64,000 nt of DNA, from assembly GCF_005886105.2 (NCBI RefSeq), contig NZ_PNCO02000001.1, forward strand, positions 865,001 to 929,000, in the 5' to 3' direction. The notes under the pieces are model-generated. The model did not search any database. It was not told the origin of the DNA and worked only from the letters and a program-made list of their open reading frames with translations. Each line of letters starts with the position of its first letter. Within the stretch, counting starts at the first letter, position 1. Made by a program: the position numbers and the translations under genes. Shown piece after piece: positions 36,034 through 43,491 of this stretch. The stretch is from Pseudoalteromonas galatheae. Its GTDB lineage: Bacteria; Pseudomonadota; Gammaproteobacteria; Enterobacterales; Alteromonadaceae.

Positions 36034-37515
36034 ATGGCAACAATTCAACAAGCCGTTCAAGTAATGGTCGACAAACTGGTCGCCGATATGAACGGCAGCA
36101 CTCCGCTGAGTGCAGAGGAGCAAACCTTAGTCACGAATGCAATTGCGCGGCTTGCAGATAACGCCAAGCTTGAGCAAGCCGTAGTGGCCGTTGCACAGGA
36201 ACATTTGGATGACTCAACCCAGCTATTACAGCAGGTTGCAACCTCTGCGATTAATAGTATTGATTCTGCCAAAGCTGACTTAACCGCGTCGACCGCAGAG
36301 CTGGTTACCAGAGCTGCAAAACTAGCGCTTCTGGATCAAATAGGTCCTTTGACGCAACAAATTAATAAAGTGGTCGCGAACAACACGGCAGCTACGCCAA
36401 AAACCTTATTCGCGATAAAAAATATTGATACGGCGAATAATCATGCTAATTTTCGCCGCTCCACATCGGTTTTGGCTATCTATAATAGTGATGGTACTTC
36501 CTACCTCACTCGGCCAAGTGTCAACGCAAATGCAGCAACAGAAACATGCCGTTTGGATCATTTAAAAATTAGCCAAGATGGCACATTTACGACGATTTTA
36601 AAGTCGAGTTTTGTGTACAACAATGCCTTTGAGCAAAACCCAGCAACTAAGGTGTATCAATATGGTTCAAGTACTATCGTACCACTGGGTTTAAAAGCAC
36701 AACCTAATGACATTAGTTTTGAAATCGTTTATAGCACTCAAGAGTCTCAGTCCACAAATGCAACAGAGTATGGTGGTATTTTTGTTTCAGGACAGGGGTT
36801 TACATCGCGAACTTTGCCTAAGCAAGATCTCAATGCCCGAGATAAATTTGGTATTCCAACTAGGTCTAGTTACAACCATAATGAGGTAGCTGTGTTGTAC
36901 AATAACCAAAAGCACTGCTTGGTGATTATCGACTCGGGTACTAACTTGGTAGTGGAAAAATATCGTGATGGCAATCACATTACTAACATCGCCATTGCGA
37001 ATGAAGCTGAATATCAGAATTATGTGGATAGCGGTGATTTTACAACGATGGTATTTATCACAAATACCCTCGCACAGCCGCACGGAATAAATCGCTATAA
37101 CCACAGCGAATCGGAAATTTCTAGTTATTCATCTAACTATTACGGTTATTTTGGCTTACTCGGAAATGAGCTCAAAATGGCAGGTGATAAATTCAACGCA
37201 CATTATCTCTTCACTGAAGAGCTGAAGCTTCAGCCTATCAATTATATTTTTACCAGTAATAGTGAACCGTATCGTACACAAAGTTCAAATGGTACTGAGA
37301 ATAGTGAAGGTGAAGTGAATGTGGTAATGGAAACACTAGATGGCGAGTTACTGAGTTCATACTGCTATCGCTCTAAGGCCGATAGCTTAGGATACGATGG
37401 AGGGATAATAGCCACAGCCATTCAAGCGATGAATCCATACTCACATATAGGCGTTATTAATGAGCACTATCTATATAACCAGTACGGCCTTGCTAGAACC
37501 TGTCGCGCGATTTAA
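36034..37515 (+). CDS. tail fibre protein of the DUF4815 block
   Basis: 493 aa. Residues 1-120 are helical (QQAVQVMVDKLVADMNGSTP, then ATSAINSIDSAKADLTASTA) and should form a trimeric shaft. The remainder is Asn/Ser/Tyr-rich and beta-like (FRRSTSVLAIYNSDGTSYLT) with no catalytic motif recognised. The gene is more AT-rich than the flanking baseplate genes, as expected for a horizontally exchanged tip. It is paired with a small assembly-type gene 9 bases downstream. Confidence 0.76.
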   Translation: MATIQQAVQVMVDKLVADMNGSTPLSAEEQTLVTNAIARLADNAKLEQAVVAVAQEHLDDSTQLLQQVATSAINSIDSAKADLTASTAELVTRAAKLALLDQIGPLTQQINKVVANNTAATPKTLFAIKNIDTANNHANFRRSTSVLAIYNSDGTSYLTRPSVNANAATETCRLDHLKISQDGTFTTILKSSFVYNNAFEQNPATKVYQYGSSTIVPLGLKAQPNDISFEIVYSTQESQSTNATEYGGIFVSGQGFTSRTLPKQDLNARDKFGIPTRSSYNHNEVAVLYNNQKHCLVIIDSGTNLVVEKYRDGNHITNIAIANEAEYQNYVDSGDFTTMVFITNTLAQPHGINRYNHSESEISSYSSNYYGYFGLLGNELKMAGDKFNAHYLFTEELKLQPINYIFTSNSEPYRTQSSNGTENSEGEVNVVMETLDGELLSSYCYRSKADSLGYDGGIIATAIQAMNPYSHIGVINEHYLYNQYGLARTCRAI

Positions 37516-37524
37516 GGAGTGAAA

Positions 37525-37944
37525 ATGAATACTTACTACGACAATAACAAAGGGATGTCTATTGCGGGTAACTTTTGGCTGGTACACCCGCAAACAGGCG
37601 AGCAATGGAGTAAAGAGTCCGTAGCACAATTTATAGCTGAAGCTCAGTTAGAGACTGAAGAAAACTCTGAAGTTGAGTATTTAAAACAGCAAGTCATTTC
37701 GCGCATAAAGCAACTCGCCTATGGCAAATTGCAATCGGAGCAGTGGCGAGTAGAGCGCGCAAAAGAGCGCGAGTTGAGTGAGCAGTTGAACGGTAATGAG
37801 GAAGGTGCGGCAACAGAGCGTGCAAACCTACTAGCCATTTTGCAGCAAAGAGAAGTGGTGCGTGAAAAAAGCGGTGAGTTAGAAGCCGAGGTGCTTAGCC
37901 TTACCACTCAAGCTGAATTACTACAGTTTGAGGTTGCGTTCTAA
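37525..37944 (+). CDS. fibre assembly-like protein
   Basis: 139 aa from the ATG at 37525 (AAGGAG five bases upstream). The N-terminus (NNKGMSIAGNFWLVHPQTGE) is followed by long charged helices rich in Glu, Arg and Gln (QWRVERAKERELSEQLNGNE), as in fibre-assembly chaperones. It closes the DUF4815 block and is followed 12 bases later by the duplicated regulatory unit. Confidence 0.68.
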   Translation: MNTYYDNNKGMSIAGNFWLVHPQTGEQWSKESVAQFIAEAQLETEENSEVEYLKQQVISRIKQLAYGKLQSEQWRVERAKERELSEQLNGNEEGAATERANLLAILQQREVVREKSGELEAEVLSLTTQAELLQFEVAF

Positions 37945-37993
37945 TAACTTCGCAGCAGGTCAGGATTGACCTGTTTTACTCCCTAAAAATCAG

Positions 37994-38006
37994 TAAGATA
38001 GACCTA
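37994..38006 (+). promoter_or_regulatory. putative activator-dependent promoter, copy 1
   Basis: -10-like TAAGAT. A start at about 38006 would place the palindrome centre at -41.5, as at site 1. No normal -35 lies at 17 bases, which fits dependence on an activator. Confidence 0.45.
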
Positions 38007-38083
38007 TGCTTGAGAAAGTTAACAAGCACACAGGTTTTCAATCTCCAAGGCCCACAAGCAAGTGTTTGCTGTGGGCTTTTTTT
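38006..38083 (+). ncRNA. candidate small RNA, about 78 nt, copy 1
   Basis: Between the predicted start and the terminator lies a body conserved in both copies. It ends in a strong hairpin (GCCCAC/GTGGGC plus AGCAA/TTGCT, loop GTGT) and seven T. Alternatively it could be a leaderless peptide frame beginning MLEKVNKHTGFQ; the single difference between copies within its first 25 codons is synonymous (TTT/TTC). Expression is not shown by sequence. Confidence 0.4.
38050..38083 (+). terminator. terminator of unit copy 1
   Basis: GCCCAC-A-AGCAA-GTGT-TTGCT-GTGGGC followed by TTTTTTT. Strong and intrinsic. It also ends transcripts coming from the DUF4815 block. Confidence 0.88.
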
Positions 38084-38193
38084 GTTGGTGAGGGTTATTA
38101 CTGTCAAGGTAAAAGCTCTTAGCCTGAGTTCTAGTCAATTAGGAATTTCTAAATAATACACAAGTAATGCAAAAGTTAATTTAAGGAGTGAGT

Positions 38194-39591
38194 ATGAAAG
38201 AAGACAAAACCTTTATAGCTGAGAGCAAAGCTAAAGCTAACCCTGAAACATTTGGTGTTAAATATGGGATAGATATGAGCAGGGCAGATCAGGAAAATAA
38301 CCTGAAGTTCCTGAATGAATGTCTTGCACAATGTGGAGAAATTGAAATAACTGGCGATATCGAAATATATGGCAGTGCAAAGGTGAGATCTGGACATCGT
38401 ATTTCTGGCCAATCAAGGTCAACATGTAGCATTAGGGGGAAACACCCTACGGCACCGACGATTATTGACAACACAGTAGGTAAAACCCCGAATCAGAATA
38501 ATAACTCTAGAGATGTTGTTATTCGCCACCTCAAGGTTGAGTCTGAACATTCTCATTGCTTTCACGTGACGCCCTATCAATGGACTTGGGATTCTTGTCG
38601 CTTCTCTTGCGCTAAGTCCGCAATTAAGTTTTATGATGGCGGCTATCAAGTTGAGAACTATATTATCAACAATTATTTTATCCATTGCGGTCGAGGTATA
38701 GATTCATTTCTTGAGAAGAACGCAAGTGGTGACTACATCCAAAGAACATTTAAAGCGACAGATCAATATGTTTTAAATAACGTTTTCTTTCGTGCGGGTG
38801 AAATTGACTCCGCTATCAAGATGTTCATACCGTCAGGTTCTCGGTTTGATGGTAACCATTACTATGGAGGTGCGGCAGCTGAGTTTGTTTACTTTAGCGG
38901 TGGCTCAAATGTCAGGGTGGCGAACGAGTACTTTGAGAATATGAAAAACGCGAGAATGAGAATTAACTTTGGTGCACCTCATTCAGAGTATAACATTGTT
39001 GGTTGTTCGTTCTTTGGCGGAAATGGTTCTCAGCGAGACCATAATGGTAATCAAAGTCACTTGGTTACTTTGTCTTTTAATCCAGACAACTACTGTTCTG
39101 TGACTTTTGTCGGAAACTCATTCTCAGGAGCAAGTAGTAAAATCCCAGTTTTTGGTTTACTAAATGGACGTTATAGTAACTTAGGTGGAGCCAATGTTCA
39201 GTTTGATAAGTCCAACTTGATAAACTCACCTAATTACTCCAAGGCTGTAGCGCTCGATACAGGTGACAACGAAACGAGGAACGTGATCCAGTCTAATCAT
39301 CCAAACTTTATTATTATGTCATCGGATGGAAAGACAGACTTTACTAAAGGAGATGGAAGTGAATATATCTTCACATACTCAGGTGTGGCTGAAAAGGAAG
39401 TAAAATTGCCTGCGAGTCCTAGATGGAGTAAAAATAAACCTCTCATTATTCGAAATATGTCAGGTACAACGACTTTGAAGTTGGCTCAAGGCAGGGTATT
39501 TGGAATGAAAGAGATCCCGACTGGTTGTTCAGCGAGTATTATGCAAAAACCAGATGAACCAAATTCGTACTTATGTGTCAAGTTAAGTTAA
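38194..39591 (+). CDS. beta-helix tail spike protein
   Basis: 465 aa from the ATG at 38194 (AAGGAG five bases upstream). It looks like a right-handed parallel beta-helix of the pectate-lyase/tailspike type: repeated short strands such as VIRHLKVESEHSHCFHVTPY, YQVENYIINNYFIHCGRGID, YVLNNVFFRAGEIDSAIKMF and VRVANEYFENMKNARMRINF, with many Asn and Gly. Such spikes bind or cleave surface polysaccharide; no catalytic residues can be assigned. It lacks the coiled-coil docking N-terminus of the other fibres and has no partner chaperone. It is AT-rich and enclosed by the two 125-bp repeats, so it looks like a movable cassette. Confidence 0.78.
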   Translation: MKEDKTFIAESKAKANPETFGVKYGIDMSRADQENNLKFLNECLAQCGEIEITGDIEIYGSAKVRSGHRISGQSRSTCSIRGKHPTAPTIIDNTVGKTPNQNNNSRDVVIRHLKVESEHSHCFHVTPYQWTWDSCRFSCAKSAIKFYDGGYQVENYIINNYFIHCGRGIDSFLEKNASGDYIQRTFKATDQYVLNNVFFRAGEIDSAIKMFIPSGSRFDGNHYYGGAAAEFVYFSGGSNVRVANEYFENMKNARMRINFGAPHSEYNIVGCSFFGGNGSQRDHNGNQSHLVTLSFNPDNYCSVTFVGNSFSGASSKIPVFGLLNGRYSNLGGANVQFDKSNLINSPNYSKAVALDTGDNETRNVIQSNHPNFIIMSSDGKTDFTKGDGSEYIFTYSGVAEKEVKLPASPRWSKNKPLIIRNMSGTTTLKLAQGRVFGMKEIPTGCSASIMQKPDEPNSYLCVKLS

Positions 39592-39656
39592 TTCTTAGGT
39601 AAGTCAGCTTATGGCAAACCGGTCAGGATTGACCTGTTTTACACCCTAAAAACCAG

Positions 39657-39669
39657 TAAGATAGACCTA
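39657..39669 (+). promoter_or_regulatory. putative activator-dependent promoter, copy 2
   Basis: TAAGAT at 39657-39662 with predicted start near 39669; palindrome centre at -41.5. If the terminator is bypassed, this promoter would drive module 4 and possibly the tail structural genes. Confidence 0.45.
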
Positions 39670-39745
39670 TGCTTGAGAAAGTTAACAAGCACACAGGTTT
39701 CCAATCTCCAAGGCCCACAAGCAAGTGTTTGCTGTGGGTTTTTTT
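39669..39745 (+). ncRNA. candidate small RNA, about 77 nt, copy 2
   Basis: Same body and hairpin as copy 1. Because it lies directly before gpJ-4, it could act as a terminator-attenuator leader instead of an independent RNA. Confidence 0.4.
39713..39745 (+). terminator. terminator of unit copy 2
   Basis: GCCCAC-A-AGCAA-GTGT-TTGCT-GTGGGT followed by TTTTTT. It stands between spike gene and module 4. Confidence 0.85.
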
Positions 39746-39769
39746 ATGGCGCAAAGCGAGGAGGTGATG

Positions 39770-40654
39770 ATGGCATTTGAGCGGTTGGACTTATCGCAGT
39801 TGCCCATTCCTAAAGTGTTAAAACCCTTAAACTTTGAGCAGCGTCTAGAAGCATTAAAGCAAGCATTGCTGCAAAAGGATAGCGCACTCCAAGAGGTAGT
39901 AAACTTGGAAAGTGAACCTCTGACTAAACTGTTAGAAGTCATGGCATATCAAGGGCTGACTCAGCAAAGTATGCTAAATGATGCAATAGAAGCGAACTTG
40001 CTCGCGAGTGCTTCAGGGAGTGACTTAGACGCAATCGCAGCGAGGTTTAATGTTGCAAGGCTTGGGAATGAGGATGATGAGCGCTTAAGAGCGAGAGCGC
40101 AACTGGCGTTTGATGGACTGAATACCGCAGGGAGCGCGGCCTCTTATCGCTTTCATGCATTGTCGGTGAGTAATGAGATTTGCGACGTGCAAGTTCATAG
40201 TCCGAGGCCATGTGAAATAGAACTAACCGCCTTGAGTCGAATAGGGAAAGGTACACTAAGCGCGGAGCTGCTGAATAAATTACACGTTGCCTTTACCCCT
40301 GAATCGTCAACTCAGCCTGAAGTCTCTAAAGTGAGACCGCTTGGCGATAGAGTTACAATCAAGCAGCCACAGATATTGACGTTTAACATTGCAGCGGAAC
40401 TTGAAATTTTACCTGGCCCGTCGCCTGAGGTGATTGTGGACAGTGCCTCAACCGCGCTCGACGCTTACTTAACAGAAAGACGTCAGCTTGGTAGGCAGAT
40501 CACGCGAGCGGGCATTAGCAACGCTTTGTTTTTGTCCGGTGTCGAGAACATCAGGTTGGAGTCGCCAAGTGAAGACATAATACCTCTAGATATTGAGGTG
40601 GCGTATTGTCAGCAAATGGATTTGCGGGTAAAGGTGAGGGGGCAGGATGACTAA
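39770..40654 (+). CDS. baseplate protein gpJ, paralogue 4
   Basis: 294 aa from the ATG at 39770, directly after AGGAGGTGATG; upstream in-frame codons overlap the terminator and are unlikely starts. gpJ core: EPLTKLLEVMAYQGLTQQSM, GSDLDAIAARFNVARLGNED and DERLRARAQLAFDGLNTAGS, where the usual YREL-LRQ is altered to YQGLTQQ. It starts module 4 and overlaps gpI-4 by 8 bases. Being nearest to gpV and gpW, it may be the ancestral copy. Confidence 0.92.
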   Translation: MAFERLDLSQLPIPKVLKPLNFEQRLEALKQALLQKDSALQEVVNLESEPLTKLLEVMAYQGLTQQSMLNDAIEANLLASASGSDLDAIAARFNVARLGNEDDERLRARAQLAFDGLNTAGSAASYRFHALSVSNEICDVQVHSPRPCEIELTALSRIGKGTLSAELLNKLHVAFTPESSTQPEVSKVRPLGDRVTIKQPQILTFNIAAELEILPGPSPEVIVDSASTALDAYLTERRQLGRQITRAGISNALFLSGVENIRLESPSEDIIPLDIEVAYCQQMDLRVKVRGQDD

Positions 40655-41756
40655 GCTTTTACCTCATAATGCGTCAACGTTGGAGCAGTGGTTAGCAGAG
40701 CTGCAAGCCAAGCCTCGAACTATCCGAGCAGGCTTATTAGCGGCCTTAAAAATTGATCAGCGCAGCGATGATGAGCTAGTGGAAATTGCGCGTTATCTCT
40801 CGTTGACGGAGGCCGATTGTCTTGATTTACGCAGCGCACTTAAACGCTTATCAAGTAATAAGCTGCTGCCAATTATTAACTCTCAAGTGTTTTTCCCAAG
40901 AGATGCACTTGAGCGGCTAGCGATAAATGTCGGACTAAGTGGGCTCTCCCTCAAGGATGATGAAGCACGAACCCAATTGCGTGATGCCTGTGTACTGAAC
41001 GACACACGGCTGCTCTTAACGAGTCTTTGGCAACCCGAGCTTTGCCCTGAGCCTTTATTGCCTTTTTTGGCGTGGAACTACTCAGTGGATGAGTGGGATG
41101 AGCATTGGCCCGTGGCGATTAAACGCCAAGTCATTACTGATGCGTTCACGGTTCATCAGTGCAAGGGAACCCCATTTGCGCTGCAAAAAGCGCTCGATAG
41201 TCTCAATATTGAAACCGAGATCAAGGAATGGTGGCAGCAGACAGATGGTTTGCCTGGCACTGTGCAGATCTGGGCGCTTATTAATCAGAATTTGGACGAC
41301 CGACAACAAGGATTGTTGACCTCCCAGATGCTCAAACGTATTCGCCGTGTGGTAAACGCAGTGAAACGCGGTGCTATCCATGTTGATTTACAATTGGGTA
41401 TTGCGCTTAAAGAGCAAATTGGTGCTGCAGGTCTTGGTAAAGCGCCTTTGGGTTTGAGCAATACCCAAGTGTTGGGGTTAGGGGTAAAACCTAAGCAAGG
41501 CAAAGCCGCATTAGGGGCATGTGGCCATATAAATCACTATGGCTATCAAATGCTAAATACCGAAGGCACAGGCGTTTTACCAAATGAAACGCAGGTAAGT
41601 TTAGGTGTGCTTGCGGTTGCAAAACAGCTGAATGCACAAATGCATACCGGCCAAGGATTGGGCGTTCACCCTGATGAGTTAATGCAAGGAGTGGTACTCG
41701 CCAGTGGTATGCACCGACTTCAATATCAACATTATCATTTACAAGGAGCGACTTAA
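40647..41756 (+). CDS. tail protein I (gpI), paralogue 4, with N-terminal expansion
   Basis: 369 aa, the longest copy and twice the size of P2 gpI. About 110 residues are inserted ahead of the gpI core (LLAALKIDQRSDDELVEIAR, then LSLTEADCLDLRSALKRLSS). The core follows at about residues 120-210: WQPELCPEPLLPFLAWNYSV, DEWDEHWPVAIKRQVITDAF, CKGTPFALQKALDSL and EWWQQ. The C-terminal 110 residues are Gly-rich with LGLSNTQVLGLGVKPKQGKA repeats. The extra domain might adapt the wedge to another fibre. The stop overlaps the next start by one base. Confidence 0.88.
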   Translation: MTKLLPHNASTLEQWLAELQAKPRTIRAGLLAALKIDQRSDDELVEIARYLSLTEADCLDLRSALKRLSSNKLLPIINSQVFFPRDALERLAINVGLSGLSLKDDEARTQLRDACVLNDTRLLLTSLWQPELCPEPLLPFLAWNYSVDEWDEHWPVAIKRQVITDAFTVHQCKGTPFALQKALDSLNIETEIKEWWQQTDGLPGTVQIWALINQNLDDRQQGLLTSQMLKRIRRVVNAVKRGAIHVDLQLGIALKEQIGAAGLGKAPLGLSNTQVLGLGVKPKQGKAALGACGHINHYGYQMLNTEGTGVLPNETQVSLGVLAVAKQLNAQMHTGQGLGVHPDELMQGVVLASGMHRLQYQHYHLQGAT

Positions 41757-42508
41757 TGTCTGCACTAACGCTGCAGTTTACCCATGCGGGACTTGATGCC
41801 CTACTCAGCGCTCAAGCGCGAGGCTTTAAGGGGCAAATCAGCCATATGGCGTTTGGCGATGCCGCTTATACGCCATCACAAAATCAAACTGAGCTACGCA
41901 GCCTAAAAGAGCGTGTAGCGATTGCCGACAGCGACTATCAAGACGGTGAAAGTACGAGCCTTAAAATTGCAGGCAAATTCGACGCACCACTTGAATATGC
42001 CATCAGAGAAATTGGTGTTTATTTAGATAGCGGCGAAGTAGATGCAAATGGTGAGCCGGAGCTGGTTTTGCTGGGGGTTTACTCAAAAGCCAACACCACA
42101 CTTGGCTACCGTACACCTGACGTTAAAGTACTACAGTGGTTAACGTTAAGTTTGGCTCAACTGCCTAGTGAGAGTATTGAGGTAAAGCTAGGGGTCGACA
42201 ATCTTAATCTGATTGTTGACAAAGAGCTGGCCGAAATGACGCTAACGCAGCTAGATACGATGCATCGGCAAATCAAACAGGAATTTCGTTTGCAACAACA
42301 GGAAACCGCGCTAAGTGAGCTGCAACAATTGCTCACCAGTGAAGTGACACGATTAGATACAACACATGCCGCTCGACTAGATAATCGCGTATCAGCATTC
42401 CATGGCTTATTTAACGCAGAACTTGCCAACGTAACAACGGTACAGCTAGACACCATGAACCGCCAAACCAATCAAGAAATTAGATTAACCAATCTTGAGC
42501 ATCAATAA
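41756..42508 (+). CDS. fibre connector / tail-collar protein (DUF3751-like), module 4
   Basis: 250 aa, longer than the other connectors. Core: LQFTHAGLDALLSAQARGFK, YTPSQNQTELRSLKERVAIA and YAIREIGVYLDSGEVDANGE. The C-terminal 90 residues are a long coiled coil with a repeated segment: TLTQLDTMHRQIKQEFRLQQ and VTTVQLDTMNRQTNQEIRLT. This is an internal duplication that would lengthen the fibre neck. It acts as the docking unit for the fibre at 42518. Confidence 0.87.
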   Translation: MSALTLQFTHAGLDALLSAQARGFKGQISHMAFGDAAYTPSQNQTELRSLKERVAIADSDYQDGESTSLKIAGKFDAPLEYAIREIGVYLDSGEVDANGEPELVLLGVYSKANTTLGYRTPDVKVLQWLTLSLAQLPSESIEVKLGVDNLNLIVDKELAEMTLTQLDTMHRQIKQEFRLQQQETALSELQQLLTSEVTRLDTTHAARLDNRVSAFHGLFNAELANVTTVQLDTMNRQTNQEIRLTNLEHQ

Positions 42509-42517
42509 GGAAACACT

Positions 42518-43195
42518 ATGTCAAATGACAATTTAACCATGACGGAGCGCCTGAGCCAGGTTGCCACACGTGCCAATGCACTGTGCCAAACTGTTGAAGA
42601 TCAGGTTGGGATTATTCAAAGTACTTTATCGGAAACGGTGACAGATGTTAAAAGCCAAACTTCTCAAGCTATTAACACGGCACAGACGCAGTTTTCAGAA
42701 TTTAGAGAAAACGCAGATGATAGGTTTAACAAACGTCTAGAAGGCGATTCATCGAAAGAAGTCATTGATCTCAAACACCTAGATGAAAACACATTTTATG
42801 CTCTTAGCTTTCATCACCCAAAAATGCTTGATGTACGCCTAGAACGGTACGTTCATTTAGATGGAAATGGCAAGGGTTTACTAGAGTTTCAGGTTCAGCT
42901 TCAAAATTGGTCTAGTGGTGGAGATTTCCATTTCGCAATCCAAAAGGCACATGCATACTCTTCTCATCCTTTTGTTGCGAAAGTACTAGGTGCGTCTACA
43001 CCTTATACATCTTCTATTTGGCTGAGAGGTGGTTTTTCATATGTACTTTATACGTCAGGCCATTACTCGAAGCGTTCCATTATTGAATCTAATACACAAG
43101 TGGTTGAAAAGATCAGCGACACTGACTATTACTTGCCGCCGATAACGGAAGTGCATAACAGCGTTGTTCCTAATAGATATATTCGAGGTAATTAA
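42518..43195 (+). CDS. tail fibre receptor-binding protein 4
   Basis: 225 aa. Residues 1-75 form a coiled coil (TMTERLSQVATRANALCQTV, then VTDVKSQTSQAINTAQTQFS). The tip (residues ~85-225) is beta-like and rich in His, Ser and Tyr (FHFAIQKAHAYSSHPFVAKV). Same position and layout as fibres 1A, 1B and 2, with an unrelated tip. Target unknown. Confidence 0.76.
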   Translation: MSNDNLTMTERLSQVATRANALCQTVEDQVGIIQSTLSETVTDVKSQTSQAINTAQTQFSEFRENADDRFNKRLEGDSSKEVIDLKHLDENTFYALSFHHPKMLDVRLERYVHLDGNGKGLLEFQVQLQNWSSGGDFHFAIQKAHAYSSHPFVAKVLGASTPYTSSIWLRGGFSYVLYTSGHYSKRSIIESNTQVVEKISDTDYYLPPITEVHNSVVPNRYIRGN

Positions 43196-43197
43196 TT

Positions 43198-43413
43198 ATG
43201 GAAAATGAACTATTTACACAAAAGCAATGGAATGAAATTAGGGATATTCGAAATCGACTACTCGTTGAAACAGATTGGACACAAGTATCAGATTCTCCAC
43301 TTAGTGAAAGTAAACGTGCAGAGTTCAACGATTATCGAGCACAATTAAGAAATTTGCCTAACCAGTCTGAATCTCCGGATCAGGTCGTTTGGCCGGCAAA
43401 ACCTGAACTCTAA
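43198..43413 (+). CDS. small fibre assembly-like protein, module 4
   Basis: 71 aa, 2 bases after fibre 4. It reads LFTQKQWNEIRDIRNRLLVE-TDWTQ...RAEFNDYRAQLRNLP. This is the short form of a phage tail-fibre assembly / phage_tail_APC-like domain (RDxxLxxTDW...YRqxLRdlP), a well-known fibre chaperone motif. It closes module 4 and supports chaperone roles for the corresponding genes in other modules. Confidence 0.78.
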   Translation: MENELFTQKQWNEIRDIRNRLLVETDWTQVSDSPLSESKRAEFNDYRAQLRNLPNQSESPDQVVWPAKPEL

Positions 43414-43491
43414 AATCCCTAACCTTCTTTCGGGCGTTTCGTCCATCTTCGGCTTTTTAATCTAGCCAATTTATAATTTGAGAGCACAACT

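Larger units (their letters stand above)
37957..38083 (+). repeat. promoter-terminator unit, copy 1
   Basis: About 126 bases that recur, with about four differences, at 39620-39745. In order: palindrome AGGTCA-GGAT-TGACCT (37957-37972), 21-base gap, TAAGAT (37994-37999), short body, terminator hairpin. The two copies flank the spike gene as direct repeats. Confidence 0.85.
39620..39745 (+). repeat. promoter-terminator unit, copy 2
   Basis: Second copy of the 37957-38083 unit. The first palindrome base is C rather than A (CGGTCA-GGAT-TGACCT). The TAAGAT is again 21 bases after the palindrome. The terminator ends only about 20 bases before the gpJ-4 start. Confidence 0.85.

Noticed and set aside
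17664..43413. Invertible fibre switch
   Set aside because: No invertase gene and no paired inverted crossover sites around the fibre tips; all modules lie on the plus strand and the long repeats are direct.
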